Below are positions 21,650 to 31,680 of a stretch of DNA of 64,000 bases, one piece after another (positions within the stretch are counted from its first letter, which is position 1; every line of letters begins with the position of its first letter). The stretch is from Synechococcus sp. CBW1107 (GTDB lineage Bacteria; Cyanobacteriota; Cyanobacteriia; PCC-6307; Cyanobiaceae): NCBI RefSeq assembly GCF_015841355.1, contig NZ_CP064908.1:1178001-1242000 (forward strand). Direction: 5' to 3'. The translations under genes and the position numbers were made by a program. The notes below the pieces were generated by a model that ran no database searches, was not told where the DNA came from, and saw only the letters and a program-made list of their open reading frames with translations.

Positions 21650-22516
21650 TTAGGCCTTCTCACCGGGCGGTGGTGGCCGTAGGCCAGCGCTGTCCGGTGA
21701 GGAGGAACCGCCCGCCTGCGGGCGGATCAGGCCGCTGCGCCGCTTCTCCCTGAGCCGGTAGCTGTCGCCCCGGATCGTCAGCACGTGGCTGTGGTGCAGC
21801 AGCCGGTCGAGGATCGCTGTGGCGACCACCTGATCGCCAAACACCTCGCCCCATTCCATGACGGGGCGGTTGGAGGTGATCAGCACGCTGCCGCGCTGGT
21901 AGCAGCGGGAGATCAGCTGGAAGAACAGGTACGCAGCGTTCGGCTCCAGCGGCAGGTAGCCCAGCTCATCGATGATCAGCAGCCGGGTTTTGGCGTACTG
22001 CGTCAGCCGGCCCTCCAGGGCGTGCTGCGCCTGGGCCTTGGCCAGGGCGCTGATCAGCTCCATGGCACCGACGTACTGGACGCTGTGACCGAGACGCACC
22101 GCCTCCCGGCCCAGCGCCACCGCCAGGTGGGTCTTGCCCACACCCGGCGGCCCGAGCAGCAGCAGGGTGTCGCCGTTGGCCACCCAGCGGCAGGTGGCCA
22201 ACTCACGGATCTGGGCCGGGTCGATCGACGGCTGGGCCTCGAAATCGAACGCTTCCAGCGTGCGCACATAGGGGAAGCGCGCCAGCCGCAGCGCCATCTC
22301 CATCCGCAGCTGGTCTTTGCGTGCCACCTCGGCCGCGCACAGCCAGGCCAGGGCCTCGCGCAGGTTCATCTCCCGCCTTGCCGCTTCCTCCAGCAGCGCA
22401 TCGAGGCGGTCGCGGATTGCTGGGAGCCGTAGGCGGGTGAGCATTGCCTCCAGCTCCTCGGTCGGTACCGGTGGTATCGCCGCTGTGGATCGGTTGCGTG
22501 GGTTGGTGGGACTCAT
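21650..22516 (-). CDS. istB: IS21-B helper ATPase IstB
   Basis: 288 residues, intact. Walker A is GPPGVGKTHLAVAL and Walker B TRLLIIDELGYLPLEP, then VLITSNRPVMEWGEVF and LLHHSHVLTIRGDSYRLRE. Its start overlaps the istA stop as ATGA (22513-22516), the usual translational coupling of IS21 genes. It differs clearly from the IstB of IS21-A, so A and B are different elements and not copies. Its C-terminus has a Pro/Ser-rich tail of about 25 residues. Confidence 0.95.
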   Translation of the reverse strand: MSPTNPRNRSTAAIPPVPTEELEAMLTRLRLPAIRDRLDALLEEAARREMNLREALAWLCAAEVARKDQLRMEMALRLARFPYVRTLEAFDFEAQPSIDPAQIRELATCRWVANGDTLLLLGPPGVGKTHLAVALGREAVRLGHSVQYVGAMELISALAKAQAQHALEGRLTQYAKTRLLIIDELGYLPLEPNAAYLFFQLISRCYQRGSVLITSNRPVMEWGEVFGDQVVATAILDRLLHHSHVLTIRGDSYRLREKRRSGLIRPQAGGSSSPDSAGLRPPPPGEKA

Positions 22517-23808
22517 GCCGCCACCTCCCCGATCAGCTCGGCATAAACCGCCAGAGGCCGGGCCAGTTCAGAGCTGCGGACCGGGCGCTGCTCCTGATCA
22601 CGTCTTGCGTTGCCATCCCGCAGCGATCGCTCCGCCTCGCGCTGCTGCCGTTGCGGCAGCAGGCCCTCCCAATGGCCGTCGATCACCTGGCGGCTGCGGC
22701 TACCGGGCCGCTGGCGCCTGTGCTCAGCGACGATCCGGCCGCCGTGGCGGATCAGTACCTGTTGATCGCGCACCAGCACGCTCACCCGCTGACGGATCAG
22801 CGCCTGCGGCGCCGAGTACCAGTTCGCCTCCACCTCCACGCAGCAGTCGCTGTGCACGATCCGCACCAGCTCCCGCTCCGCCAGGAACGACGGCTTGGCC
22901 TCCAGCGGCTGCAACGCCTGGGCTTCTGCCCGCACAAACCGGTCCAGCGGCGCCTCGCCGGTGGTGCCGTGCACCCGCAGGTCGGCCACCTCGCGGGTCC
23001 AGCGCACCAGATGGGCCTCAAACTCCGCCCAGCTGCTGAACTCCCGCCCAGCGATGGCGTTCCTCTTGACGTACGCCACCCCACGCTCGTCCTTGCCTTT
23101 GGTTCTGGCCCGGTACGGCCGACAGGCACGGGGCTTGAACCCCCAGTAACGGGCGAACTCCTCCAGCCGCTCGGCAAAAACCAGGATGTTGCGCTCGGGA
23201 TCGTGCTGGCTCACCAGCGCACGGGCGTTATCCACCAGCACCTCCTGCGGTACCCCGCCCCAGTGGCGGAAACCCTCCTCCAGGGCCTGGAGCCAGTGGT
23301 CCTGCTTCTCGCTGCGGAATGCCCGCACCAGCAGCCGGCGCGAGTACCCCAGGGTGAGCACCGCCAGGTGCACCCGCACCCGCTCGCCGCCAATGCTCAC
23401 CAGGCACTGGCCAAAGTCTGCCTGCAGTTGCCGGCCCGGCGGGGTCTCAAACCGCACCGTCGCCAGGGCCGCGTTGCGCAGCTCCCGCCGCCACGGCTCC
23501 ACGGCACGCTCCACTGTCCGCAGGCTCACCTCGATTCCCTTCTCACTGGCCAGCTCCTGCCGCACCACATCGGCATTGCCGCGGTGGGCCATAAACCGCT
23601 GCCGCAGCCACTCCCGTTGGCCATCGAGAACCGTGTTGCGGCAGGGCTTCCCGTAGGGCTGCCAGCCACCCTGCCGCAGGTACTTGCGCACCGTCTCCGG
23701 TGAACAGCCCAGTTCTTTAGCAATCCGCCTCCGGCCCCAACCTGCTGCCGATAGCCGTCGCATCGCCTCCACGTCCTGAGGGGTCTGCACAGCTGTCTCC
23801 AGAACCAT
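22513..23808 (-). CDS. istA: IS21-B transposase IstA
   Basis: 431 residues from the ATG at 23808 (MVLETAVQTPQDVEAMRRLS). A helix-turn-helix (SAAGWGRRRIAKELGCSPET) is followed by the integrase core, with Asp in LQADFGQCLV, Asp in EVLVDNARALV and Glu in KGKDERGVAYVKRNA, and a C-terminal Mu-like domain with NWYSAPQALIRQRV. The open frame extends upstream into the terminal repeats and the host istA, which is not part of the protein. Gene and partner istB are intact and framed by matched ends, so the element may be active. Confidence 0.94.
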   Translation of the reverse strand: MVLETAVQTPQDVEAMRRLSAAGWGRRRIAKELGCSPETVRKYLRQGGWQPYGKPCRNTVLDGQREWLRQRFMAHRGNADVVRQELASEKGIEVSLRTVERAVEPWRRELRNAALATVRFETPPGRQLQADFGQCLVSIGGERVRVHLAVLTLGYSRRLLVRAFRSEKQDHWLQALEEGFRHWGGVPQEVLVDNARALVSQHDPERNILVFAERLEEFARYWGFKPRACRPYRARTKGKDERGVAYVKRNAIAGREFSSWAEFEAHLVRWTREVADLRVHGTTGEAPLDRFVRAEAQALQPLEAKPSFLAERELVRIVHSDCCVEVEANWYSAPQALIRQRVSVLVRDQQVLIRHGGRIVAEHRRQRPGSRSRQVIDGHWEGLLPQRQQREAERSLRDGNARRDQEQRPVRSSELARPLAVYAELIGEVAA

Positions 23809-23922
23809 CGGCTCCAGAGATGGCGCCCCTGCGCTGCCCTTGTCGTCCTGCCTGGCTCGCTCCACGGGGTGGACCAGTTTTCGTGTCGCCTCCGGACCAG
23901 TTTTCGCTGTCGCCTGACAGCG

Positions 23923-23985
23923 GCTGCCTCCTCGTCGTTTGGTCATGTACAGCGCAATCTGTTGAGCGGTGAGGGGAGCAGGCAT
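23923..23985 (-). pseudogene. istA: istA of IS21-A, N-terminal segment
   Basis: The minus strand from the ATG at 23985 reads MPAPLTAQQIALYMTKRRGG and then Ser-Arg before running into IS21-B. This is the short N-terminal part of the IstA HTH region; the gene continues at 21485. Confidence 0.75.
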
Positions 23986-24082
23986 GGCCCGGTGCCCTGC
24001 GCATGGCAACCGGATTCAGCGCAGCCCCTCTGGAGCGGTCAACCTGTTTGGCGCGACCCCTCAACCAGATTGTCGTCGGACA

Positions 24083-24200
24083 GGAACGCAACCGCTGACT
24101 ACCCCGCTATCTCGGGATCTATAACGGCCACAGGTGCCACATGACTATCGGTGGCCTCAGCCCTCAGCTGTGCGTCCAGCGACTACTGATCGCTGAATGA
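24083..24200 (+). pseudogene. IS481-family transposase fragment, downstream end
   Basis: The plus strand reads ERNR, a stop, then LPRYLGIYNGHRCHMTIGGL and SPQLCVQRLLIAE followed by TGA, the C-terminus of an IS481-type transposase. It is the second half of the gene broken at 17403 by IS21-A. The in-frame stops in both halves show that the element was already dead. Confidence 0.8.
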
Positions 24201-24270
24201 CCTGGTGAGAAAACACAACTAGAAGCGGGCACTCTGAGCTCACAGGTTTTGTCCAGCGGCGTCTTGACGA

Positions 24271-25870
24271 AGCGGCGTCCCAGCAAGTGGTGTAACTCAG
24301 GAGGATCAGCCCCGGCGTAGCCGGGGCTGACGGCTCACCTCCCTCAGATTTCAGCTGTGGCAATGGGTGGGCCGGTCTGTGACCCTGTTCGGAGAACTAC
24401 CACCAAACCGAACACAGACCATGACCCTCACCCATAGTGGCGCCTCCGAGCTGAGCCAGCTCATGGAGGGCACCACCGCTGGCGCCCTGATCCCAGAGAT
24501 CGTGCGCCGGGGTTTCCAGGACCTGCTGGAAGCCGAGGTTTCTGCCCTCACGGGCGCTCAACTCCATGAGCGCTGCCCCGATCAGCGCTCCACCCATCGC
24601 AACGGCTACCGGGAGCGGCTGCTCACCACCCAGGTGGGCGACCTCAGCCTGGCCATTCCCAGGTTGCGGCAGGGCAGCTTCTTTCCCAGCTGGCTGGAGC
24701 CACGCCGCCGGGTGGACAAGGCGCTCTACGCCGTGGTGATGGAGGCCTACACCGGCGGGATCTCCACCCGCAAGGTCGACGCCCTGGTGGAGGCGCTGGG
24801 CGGGGCCAGCGGCATCTCCAAATCGGAGGTGAGCCGCATCTGCCAGGGGCTCGATGAGCAGGTGAAAGCCTTTCTGGGCCGGCCGCTTGACCATGCCCGC
24901 TTTCCCTACGTCTACCTCGACGCCACCTACCTCCACGGCCGCCTGGGCCGAAATATGCAGGTGGTGTCGCGGGCGGTGGTGGTGGCGATCGGCATCAATG
25001 CCCTCGGCTACCGCGAAGTTCTCGGCATTGCCGTGGGCGACAGCGAGGCGGAGGGCTTCTGGCGTCAGTTCCTGGGCTCACTCAAGGAGCGTGGCCTCGA
25101 CGGCACCCGCCTGGTGATCTCGGATGCCCACCTGGGCCTGACGGCAGCGATCAAGCGGATGTTCCAGGGCAGTAGCTGGCAGAGGTGCCGGGTGCACTTC
25201 CTGCGCAACCTGCTGAGCCATGTGCCCAAGGCCGGCCAGGACATGGTGGCCGCTGCCATGAAAGCGGTGTTCGTGATCCAGGCTCCAGATCAGGTGCGCG
25301 CCCACTGGCAGCGGGTCACCGAGATGCTGCGCAAGCAGTTCCCCGGCGCCGTGCCCGTGATGGAAGCCGCCCGGGACGACGTGCTGGCCTTCCTGCACTT
25401 CCCCCAGGAGCACTGGCGCAAGGTCTGGAGCACCAACCCGCTCGAGCGCCTCAACAAGGAGATCAAACGCCGCACCAACGTGGTCGGCATCTTCCCCAAT
25501 GATCCAGCGATCGTGCGCCTGGTGGGCAGCCAGCTGCTGGAGCAGCAGGAGGAATGGCAGCTGGAGCGTCGCCGCTTCTTCTCTGAGGCCACCATGGCCA
25601 AGATCCCAGAGCCAGAAGAGCCCTTGGAGCTCACCGATGCAGATCCGAACGCCCAGCCGGCTGCAACCATCAGCTGAAGCGCACCAGCTTCTACCTCGAT
25701 CTACACAGAACACATCGATCGCTGAGTTGCCAATTCAGCGATCAGGGTTCATAATGGATCAATGGAGCTGCGCAATCAGCTTCCAAGCAGTCATCCCCTG
25801 ACTGCTCCTGTTCACCCTCCGGAGAGGGTCACAGGACCTCCTGAGTTACACCACTCGGAGGGGCGCTACC
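24271..25870 (+). mobile_element. IS256-family element type B, copy 2
   Basis: 1600 bp with the same ends as copy 1. The flanking direct repeat is 9 bp, TCTTGACGA (24262-24270 and 25871-25879). It is inserted between the IS481 relic and the gtrB gene and interrupts no recognisable gene. The 11-bp-stem hairpin is at 24306-24330. Confidence 0.95.
24421..25677 (+). CDS. IS256-family transposase, type B copy 2
   Basis: 418 residues, identical in translation to copies 1 and 3, with all three catalytic residues (YVYLDATY, VISDAHLG, PLERLNKEIKRR). The ATG at 24421 follows a leader of about 150 bp that contains the terminal repeat and the palindromic hairpin. Nothing looks broken. Confidence 0.97.
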   Translation: MTLTHSGASELSQLMEGTTAGALIPEIVRRGFQDLLEAEVSALTGAQLHERCPDQRSTHRNGYRERLLTTQVGDLSLAIPRLRQGSFFPSWLEPRRRVDKALYAVVMEAYTGGISTRKVDALVEALGGASGISKSEVSRICQGLDEQVKAFLGRPLDHARFPYVYLDATYLHGRLGRNMQVVSRAVVVAIGINALGYREVLGIAVGDSEAEGFWRQFLGSLKERGLDGTRLVISDAHLGLTAAIKRMFQGSSWQRCRVHFLRNLLSHVPKAGQDMVAAAMKAVFVIQAPDQVRAHWQRVTEMLRKQFPGAVPVMEAARDDVLAFLHFPQEHWRKVWSTNPLERLNKEIKRRTNVVGIFPNDPAIVRLVGSQLLEQQEEWQLERRRFFSEATMAKIPEPEEPLELTDADPNAQPAATIS

Positions 25871-25879
25871 TCTTGACGA

Positions 25880-26362
25880 TCAACTAGTCATGTCGCCGGC
25901 AAGGTCAACCTTCAACTTTATACCGGCAGCGTGCCTTTCTCAGGAGGCCCGACGACGAAGGGATCCAAACGCCACCCTCACTGGCTTTGCTGGCGAGCCA
26001 ATGGAGGCACGGAACTGCGGAGGGTCAGTTTCTTCTAGCTCCTCTCTCGGCTTCAGAGGCGACAGCATCACCGAGCAATTCTCTGGGTCAAGCCTGCAGC
26101 CAAAGGGCAGATGGAATTCATCAGTTGAATGCACACCATTCTACTGATGAAAGAACACCATTCTACTGTTTTCGTAAAAATGTTCGTCCATGAACTGTTG
26201 CAGAAATCAGGGCTTGCCCCTTTCCATGCCAGCTTAACGGCCCTCAACACCTCAAAATAGTTGTGGCGGCATGGTTATGCCTGTTTCAGGAGACCCTAGG
26301 ATCCCAGACAGGGCTTCCATCTCGGAGGGCACCACTCTATTGCACGCAGGCCAGGCAACTCC
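25880..26362. other. Gene-free stretch between IS256 copy 2 and gtrB
   Basis: About 480 bp with no supported gene. It contains a short direct repeat (ACACCATTCTACTG near 26137 and 26157), but no inverted repeats, tRNA or recognisable protein relic. Confidence 0.45.
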
Positions 26363-27340
26363 TTATCCTGACTTCAAAAGAGCCCCAACGGCATCACGTA
26401 CGTGATAGCGAGGACGCCTTTTTACCTCCTTGTAGACGCGACCAAGGTATTCGCCGATTAAGCCGATAGCAAGCAACTGGACACCACCTATTGTGGTGAC
26501 AACCACCATCAAGGAAGGCCAGCCCTGAATAGTTCCTCCCCGGACATAGTCAGCAATAATTAGAATAATAGTAATGCAAGAGGCTGCCGACATAATCACT
26601 CCTAGATATGCAATATACCTGAGAGGCTTGTAACTAAGGGAGATTATGCCATCAACAGCAAGTGACAATGATTTACGGAAGGGATACTTGGAGCTACCCG
26701 ATTGTCGGATTTTACGATCATAGTATACACGTTCCGTTTTATAGCCTAATTGTGGAATCAGTCCTCGGAGGAATAACGAGTTTTCCGTATATCTAAGCAA
26801 TTCAGCAAGAGCCCTGCAAGACATCATCCTAAAATCAGCATGACCGGGAATAATCTCAACTCCCATGAAGACCATAAAGGAATAAAAGAAATTTGCAAAG
26901 AAGCGTTTCGTTGCAGAATCAGTGCTTCTATCAGCTCGAACACCATAGACAATGTCAAATCCCTGCCGATAAAGCAACAACATATCCCTGCAAGTTCTGA
27001 TATCATCCTGAAGATCGGCATCGATTGAGATGGATACATCAGCCAAGTCAACCACTACTGACAGGCCCGCCAATAGGGCAGCTTGATGCCCCTTGTTACG
27101 TGACAGCCGAAGCCCATTAACCCGTGGATCTTGATCTATCCAAAACTGGATCCCCTTCCAAGTGGCGTCTATACTGCCATCATCCACAAGAAGAATGCCG
27201 GATCCGTCCCGCGCCGCCAAATCACTCAAATTGAGTTGATCCAGCTCAGATAGCAGAGCATTGACTGTTTGACCAAGTACCTCCTCCTCATTGTAACAAG
27301 GCACAACAAATAAAACAGTGGGGACAGGGCGTAGTTTCAT
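26363..27340 (-). CDS. GtrB/DPM1-like polyprenyl-phosphate glycosyltransferase
   Basis: 325 residues. The GT2 domain has VLFVVPCYNEEEVLGQTVNA, ILLVDDGSIDATW and the DxD-type SISIDADLQDD. The region KTERVYYDRKIRQSGSSKYP is typical of the bactoprenol glucosyltransferase (GtrB/ArnC) group. Two hydrophobic helices near residues 235-300 anchor it in the membrane. It would transfer a sugar from UDP or GDP to undecaprenyl phosphate at the inner face. A GtrA-like flippase gene is divergent 149 bp away, so the pair forms a functional module. AT-rich compared with the core genes. Confidence 0.9.
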   Translation of the reverse strand: MKLRPVPTVLFVVPCYNEEEVLGQTVNALLSELDQLNLSDLAARDGSGILLVDDGSIDATWKGIQFWIDQDPRVNGLRLSRNKGHQAALLAGLSVVVDLADVSISIDADLQDDIRTCRDMLLLYRQGFDIVYGVRADRSTDSATKRFFANFFYSFMVFMGVEIIPGHADFRMMSCRALAELLRYTENSLFLRGLIPQLGYKTERVYYDRKIRQSGSSKYPFRKSLSLAVDGIISLSYKPLRYIAYLGVIMSAASCITIILIIADYVRGGTIQGWPSLMVVVTTIGGVQLLAIGLIGEYLGRVYKEVKRRPRYHVRDAVGALLKSG

Positions 27341-27489
27341 GGCAAAGAGAGTTGGCTAGAACCGAATATCAGTTCTCAAGGGAACCGAGCAACCGCAGAG
27401 AGATCTTTTTGGTAGTCATACGGTAAACTTACTGCAGTCAGCCAGGAAAGGCAAATGCAACAACAACGTCCTCAACTAGCTGACTGCTG

Positions 27490-27891
27490 ATGATGCCTTG
27501 GTTTGGCTTTGGCGAAATCAGACGCTTCTTGCTGGGTGGCTCGCTGAATACAATCATAGGTTCAGCTTCCATAGCTGTACTGCAAATGATTAGCAACAAT
27601 TTATTGGTTTCCAATGTGGGTGGATATATAATTGGTAGCATTTCAGGCTACGCAATCCATTCAACATATACATTCAAGACCCCCAGGTCCAAGAGCACAG
27701 CAAAAAACTATGCCCTAATCATCGGCATCAGTTATTTTGTAAATTTGGGCGCACTTTATAGTGCCTATGCCATGACCGGCAAGGCCCTGTTATCTCAGGC
27801 GATTGCCATGGGCGCTTATATCACGGTTAGCTTTTTATTGCAGGCGCGATTCGCATTTCCGGTTAATCTTAGAAAAAGTCCCAAGCCATAA
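27490..27891 (+). CDS. GtrA-like polyprenyl-linked sugar flippase
   Basis: 133 residues with four hydrophobic segments, the standard GtrA size and layout: FGEIRRFLLGGSLNTIIGSA at the start, SGYAIHSTYTFKTPRS after helix 2, and SFLLQARFAFPV at the end. GtrA proteins are thought to move the polyprenyl-phosphate sugar made by GtrB across the inner membrane. It is paired divergently with the gtrB-like gene at 26363-27340. It ends 27 bp before the convergent thiC stop, so it is the last island gene before core sequence resumes. Confidence 0.85.
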   Translation: MMPWFGFGEIRRFLLGGSLNTIIGSASIAVLQMISNNLLVSNVGGYIIGSISGYAIHSTYTFKTPRSKSTAKNYALIIGISYFVNLGALYSAYAMTGKALLSQAIAMGAYITVSFLLQARFAFPVNLRKSPKP

Positions 27892-27918
27892 CAGAATTTT
27901 CGAGCACTAGATCCAAGA

Positions 27919-29505
<1,587 letters not shown>

Positions 29506-29541
29506 GACCAAAACCTAGCAAGCCTGGCCAGAAACGGACTC

Positions 29542-30174
29542 TCAGCTCTGAAGACCATTGAGGGCCGCCGCCACCACCCGATGGTCCGGGTCCTGCTGCA
29601 GGCCGATCAGCCTCTGCCGTGCCGACTCGGCGATCTCGACCAGGTCCGCGCTGGCACCGGACTCCCGGACGATCCGGCCGAGAATCTCGGCACCGCCCAC
29701 CCGCACGCTGCCATCGGCATCGGCGATGGCCATCTGGGCCAGTTCCAGCAGCACCTGGGGCTCGATCCCCGGCTGCTCCGCCAGGGCCGAGAGGATGCTG
29801 CAGCGCACCAGCCACTGGTCGTCGCCAGTGAACGACCGGCGCAGCAGCGGCCAGGCCCTCTCCACCCCGTAACTGGCCAGGGCGTTGGCGGCCTCGGCGC
29901 GCACGTTGGCATCCTCATCGCCGCTGAGGGCCGCCGCCAGCGCCTCCCAGCCGGCCTCGCTGCGCTTCACCCCAAGGCCCGCGCAGCTGATCGAGCGGAC
30001 GATGAACGGCTCCTGCTCCAGGCCCAGGAGCAGCAGGGGCACGGCCTGCTCCGCCTCCAGCCGGCGCAGCCCCACCAGGGCCGGCAGGGCGCGGGATGGA
30101 TCACCCGAGACGATGGCCTGGCGAATCTCCTCGGGGTTCAGGCCAGCCGGGCTGGCGGAATCTGGATCGGCCAT
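29542..30174 (-). CDS. HEAT-repeat protein (PBS-lyase HEAT-like)
   Basis: 210 residues made of about five HEAT-like helical repeats, e.g. RAEAANALASYGVERAWPLL and RVGGAEILGRIV, with no signal peptide. Proteins with phycobilisome-lyase-type HEAT repeats are common in cyanobacteria, and most are protein-binding scaffolds. No CpcE/CpcF-specific feature was identified, so a bilin-lyase role is not claimed. It is the gene just upstream of the thiC riboswitch and follows the ruvB-to-membrane-protein run on the same strand. Confidence 0.75.
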   Translation of the reverse strand: MADPDSASPAGLNPEEIRQAIVSGDPSRALPALVGLRRLEAEQAVPLLLLGLEQEPFIVRSISCAGLGVKRSEAGWEALAAALSGDEDANVRAEAANALASYGVERAWPLLRRSFTGDDQWLVRCSILSALAEQPGIEPQVLLELAQMAIADADGSVRVGGAEILGRIVRESGASADLVEIAESARQRLIGLQQDPDHRVVAAALNGLQS

Positions 30175-30199
30175 GACCTGGACTCGGTGTTGGGTGACT

Positions 30200-30460
30200 T
30201 CACCCTCCCACGCCGTTCGTACGATCGCTGCCGGGGGCCTGTGCCGGTGTCGCCTCCTGCAGCGCCTCCAGCAGGGTCCGGCGCCGCCGGGCCCGGCTCA
30301 CCCCACTGCTCACCAGCAGCCCGGTCCCGATCAGCAGGGCCGGCACCGCCTCGAGCCGCTGGTTGCCTCGGCGGGAGGCCATGCTCACCAGTGCCAGCAG
30401 GATCAGCAGCGGGGCCGAGAGGGCCAGCGCCATCCTCAGGGCTGGACGGGACCGGCTCAA
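30200..30460 (-). CDS. Small two-helix membrane protein (DUF3188-like)
   Basis: 86 residues with two hydrophobic helices (ALALSAPLLILLALVSM and AVPALLIGTGLLVSSGV), then a basic stretch RARRRRTLLEALQEA. This resembles the cyanobacterial DUF3188 family from memory. Its ATG overlaps the stop of the M20 hydrolase gene as ATGA, so it is translated as the last member of the ruvB-TPR-hydrolase run. Function unknown. Confidence 0.7.
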   Translation of the reverse strand: MSRSRPALRMALALSAPLLILLALVSMASRRGNQRLEAVPALLIGTGLLVSSGVSRARRRRTLLEALQEATPAQAPGSDRTNGVGG

Positions 30461-31680
30461 GCCTGGCGCTCCATCCAGAGCAGCAGGCTGAGGGTGAGCA
30501 CCTGGACACCCACCGCCAGAGACCCCTCATCGGGATTGAAGGCGCCGTTGTGCAGGGCTGCGCAGCCCCTGGCCCCCGCCACCCCCAGCCGGAACATCGA
30601 GCCCGGCGCGGCGCTGAGCAGTTGGGCGAAGTCCTCGGCCCCCAGAGACGGTTGATCCAGGCGCAGCACCTGCTGGGGGCCCAGCAGGGCCTGGGCGGCT
30701 TCCTCGACGATGTCGGTGAGAGCAGGGTCGTTGTGCACCGGCGGCGAAATGCAGCGATAACGCACGCGGGCCTCGCCCCCGTATCCCCGGCAGATGGCGT
30801 GGACGGTGTCCTCGATCCAGGCCGGCAGCTCGGCGTGCACGGTGGTGTCCAGGCAGCGGACGGTGCCCAGCAGGCGCACGTGATCGGCGATCACGTTGAA
30901 GGCCTTCCCCCCCTCGATCCGGCCGAAGCTCACCACCACCGGGTGCAGAGCATCCAGCCGGCGGCTGATCGCTTCCTGCAGGCCGCTGACCACCCGGGCC
31001 GCGATCCAGATCGCATCCGTCGACTGGTGGGGCCGTGCCCCATGGCCCCCTTCCCCCAGCACCTCCACCTCCAGCTCACCGGCAGCGGCGGTGAGGCTGC
31101 CGCTGCGCACGCCGATCGTTCCCACCTCAAGGCTGGGGAACACATGCAGCCCGAACAGGGCCTGCACACCCTCCATGGCCCCATCGGCCAGCATCCAGGC
31201 CGCCCCCTGGGCGGTTTCCTCCGCCGGTTGGAACAGCAGCCGCACCCTCGCGCTCAGTTGTCCGGCCAGGGGAGCGAGCAACCGCGCCACGCCCAGGCCC
31301 ACGGCGGTGTGGAGATCATGCCCGCAGGCATGCATCAACCCCTGCTGGCTGGAGGCGAAGGCCAGGCCGGTACGTTCCTCCACCGGCAGAGCATCCATGT
31401 CGACCCGCACGGCGACCAGCGGCGCCTCCACAGGTCCCAGCTCGCCCACCACACCGGTGCGGCCGACCCCTTCGCTCACCTGCCAGCCGAGCAGCCGCAG
31501 TTCACCGGCCACCAGGGCCGCCGTCTGGTGTTCGGCACCGCTCAGCTCGGGGTGGGCATGGATGTGGCGGCGCAGACCGATCAGCTCGGGGGTGGCCTGC
31601 TCCAGAGCCCTGGCCAGATCCAGCCTCTGCCACAGATCCGCCGCTGTACCGCTGGATCGGGGTGGGGCGGCAGAACTCAT
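30457..31680 (-). CDS. M20 family metallo-amidohydrolase
   Basis: 407 residues. Zinc ligands are visible in DMDALP, ACGHDLHTAVGLG and QPAEETAQGA, with a C-terminal His in GCAALHNGAFNPDE; the inserted lid domain contains GEGGHGARPHQSTDAI. This is the M20D subgroup (IAA-amino-acid / hippurate hydrolase-like), which splits N-acyl amino acids; the true substrate is unknown. The start ATG at 31680 overlaps the TPR gene stop as ATGA. It is coupled at its 3' end to the small membrane protein. Confidence 0.9.
   Translation of the reverse strand: MSSAAPPRSSGTAADLWQRLDLARALEQATPELIGLRRHIHAHPELSGAEHQTAALVAGELRLLGWQVSEGVGRTGVVGELGPVEAPLVAVRVDMDALPVEERTGLAFASSQQGLMHACGHDLHTAVGLGVARLLAPLAGQLSARVRLLFQPAEETAQGAAWMLADGAMEGVQALFGLHVFPSLEVGTIGVRSGSLTAAAGELEVEVLGEGGHGARPHQSTDAIWIAARVVSGLQEAISRRLDALHPVVVSFGRIEGGKAFNVIADHVRLLGTVRCLDTTVHAELPAWIEDTVHAICRGYGGEARVRYRCISPPVHNDPALTDIVEEAAQALLGPQQVLRLDQPSLGAEDFAQLLSAAPGSMFRLGVAGARGCAALHNGAFNPDEGSLAVGVQVLTLSLLLWMERQA

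Larger units (their letters stand above)
21486..23922 (-). mobile_element. IS21-family element B, inserted in istA of IS21-A
   Basis: About 2.44 kb, a typical IS21 size. The left end reads TGTCAAGCGACATCCGC and then GGCGACACGAAAACTGGTCC; the right end reads GGACCAGTTTTCGTGTCGCC, then a second copy GGACCAGTTTTCGCTGTCGC, and finishes CTGACA. The 5-bp target duplication GCGGC is at 21481-21485 and 23923-23927. Excision joins ...RRGGSR to QEVAAAA... in frame. Confidence 0.88.
17404..24082 (-). mobile_element. IS21-family element A, carrying two nested insertions
   Basis: The element starts TGTCCCGTGTCAATCAGG and ends ATTGTCGTCGGACA, the TG...CA ends typical of IS21, with repeated sites of the type CAATCTGGTTGA inside both ends (17436 region; 24055-24072; also GTCAATCAAGTTG near 17530). 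GGAACGC is duplicated at both flanks. Removing the two insertions inside it (19025-20624 and 21486-23922) leaves about 2.6 kb, a normal IS21 size, with an istA of about 532 codons and an istB. Confidence 0.85.

Noticed and set aside
29542-30174. CpcE/CpcF-type bilin lyase
   Set aside because: The HEAT repeats are general; no phycobilisome genes are nearby and no lyase-specific motif was identified.
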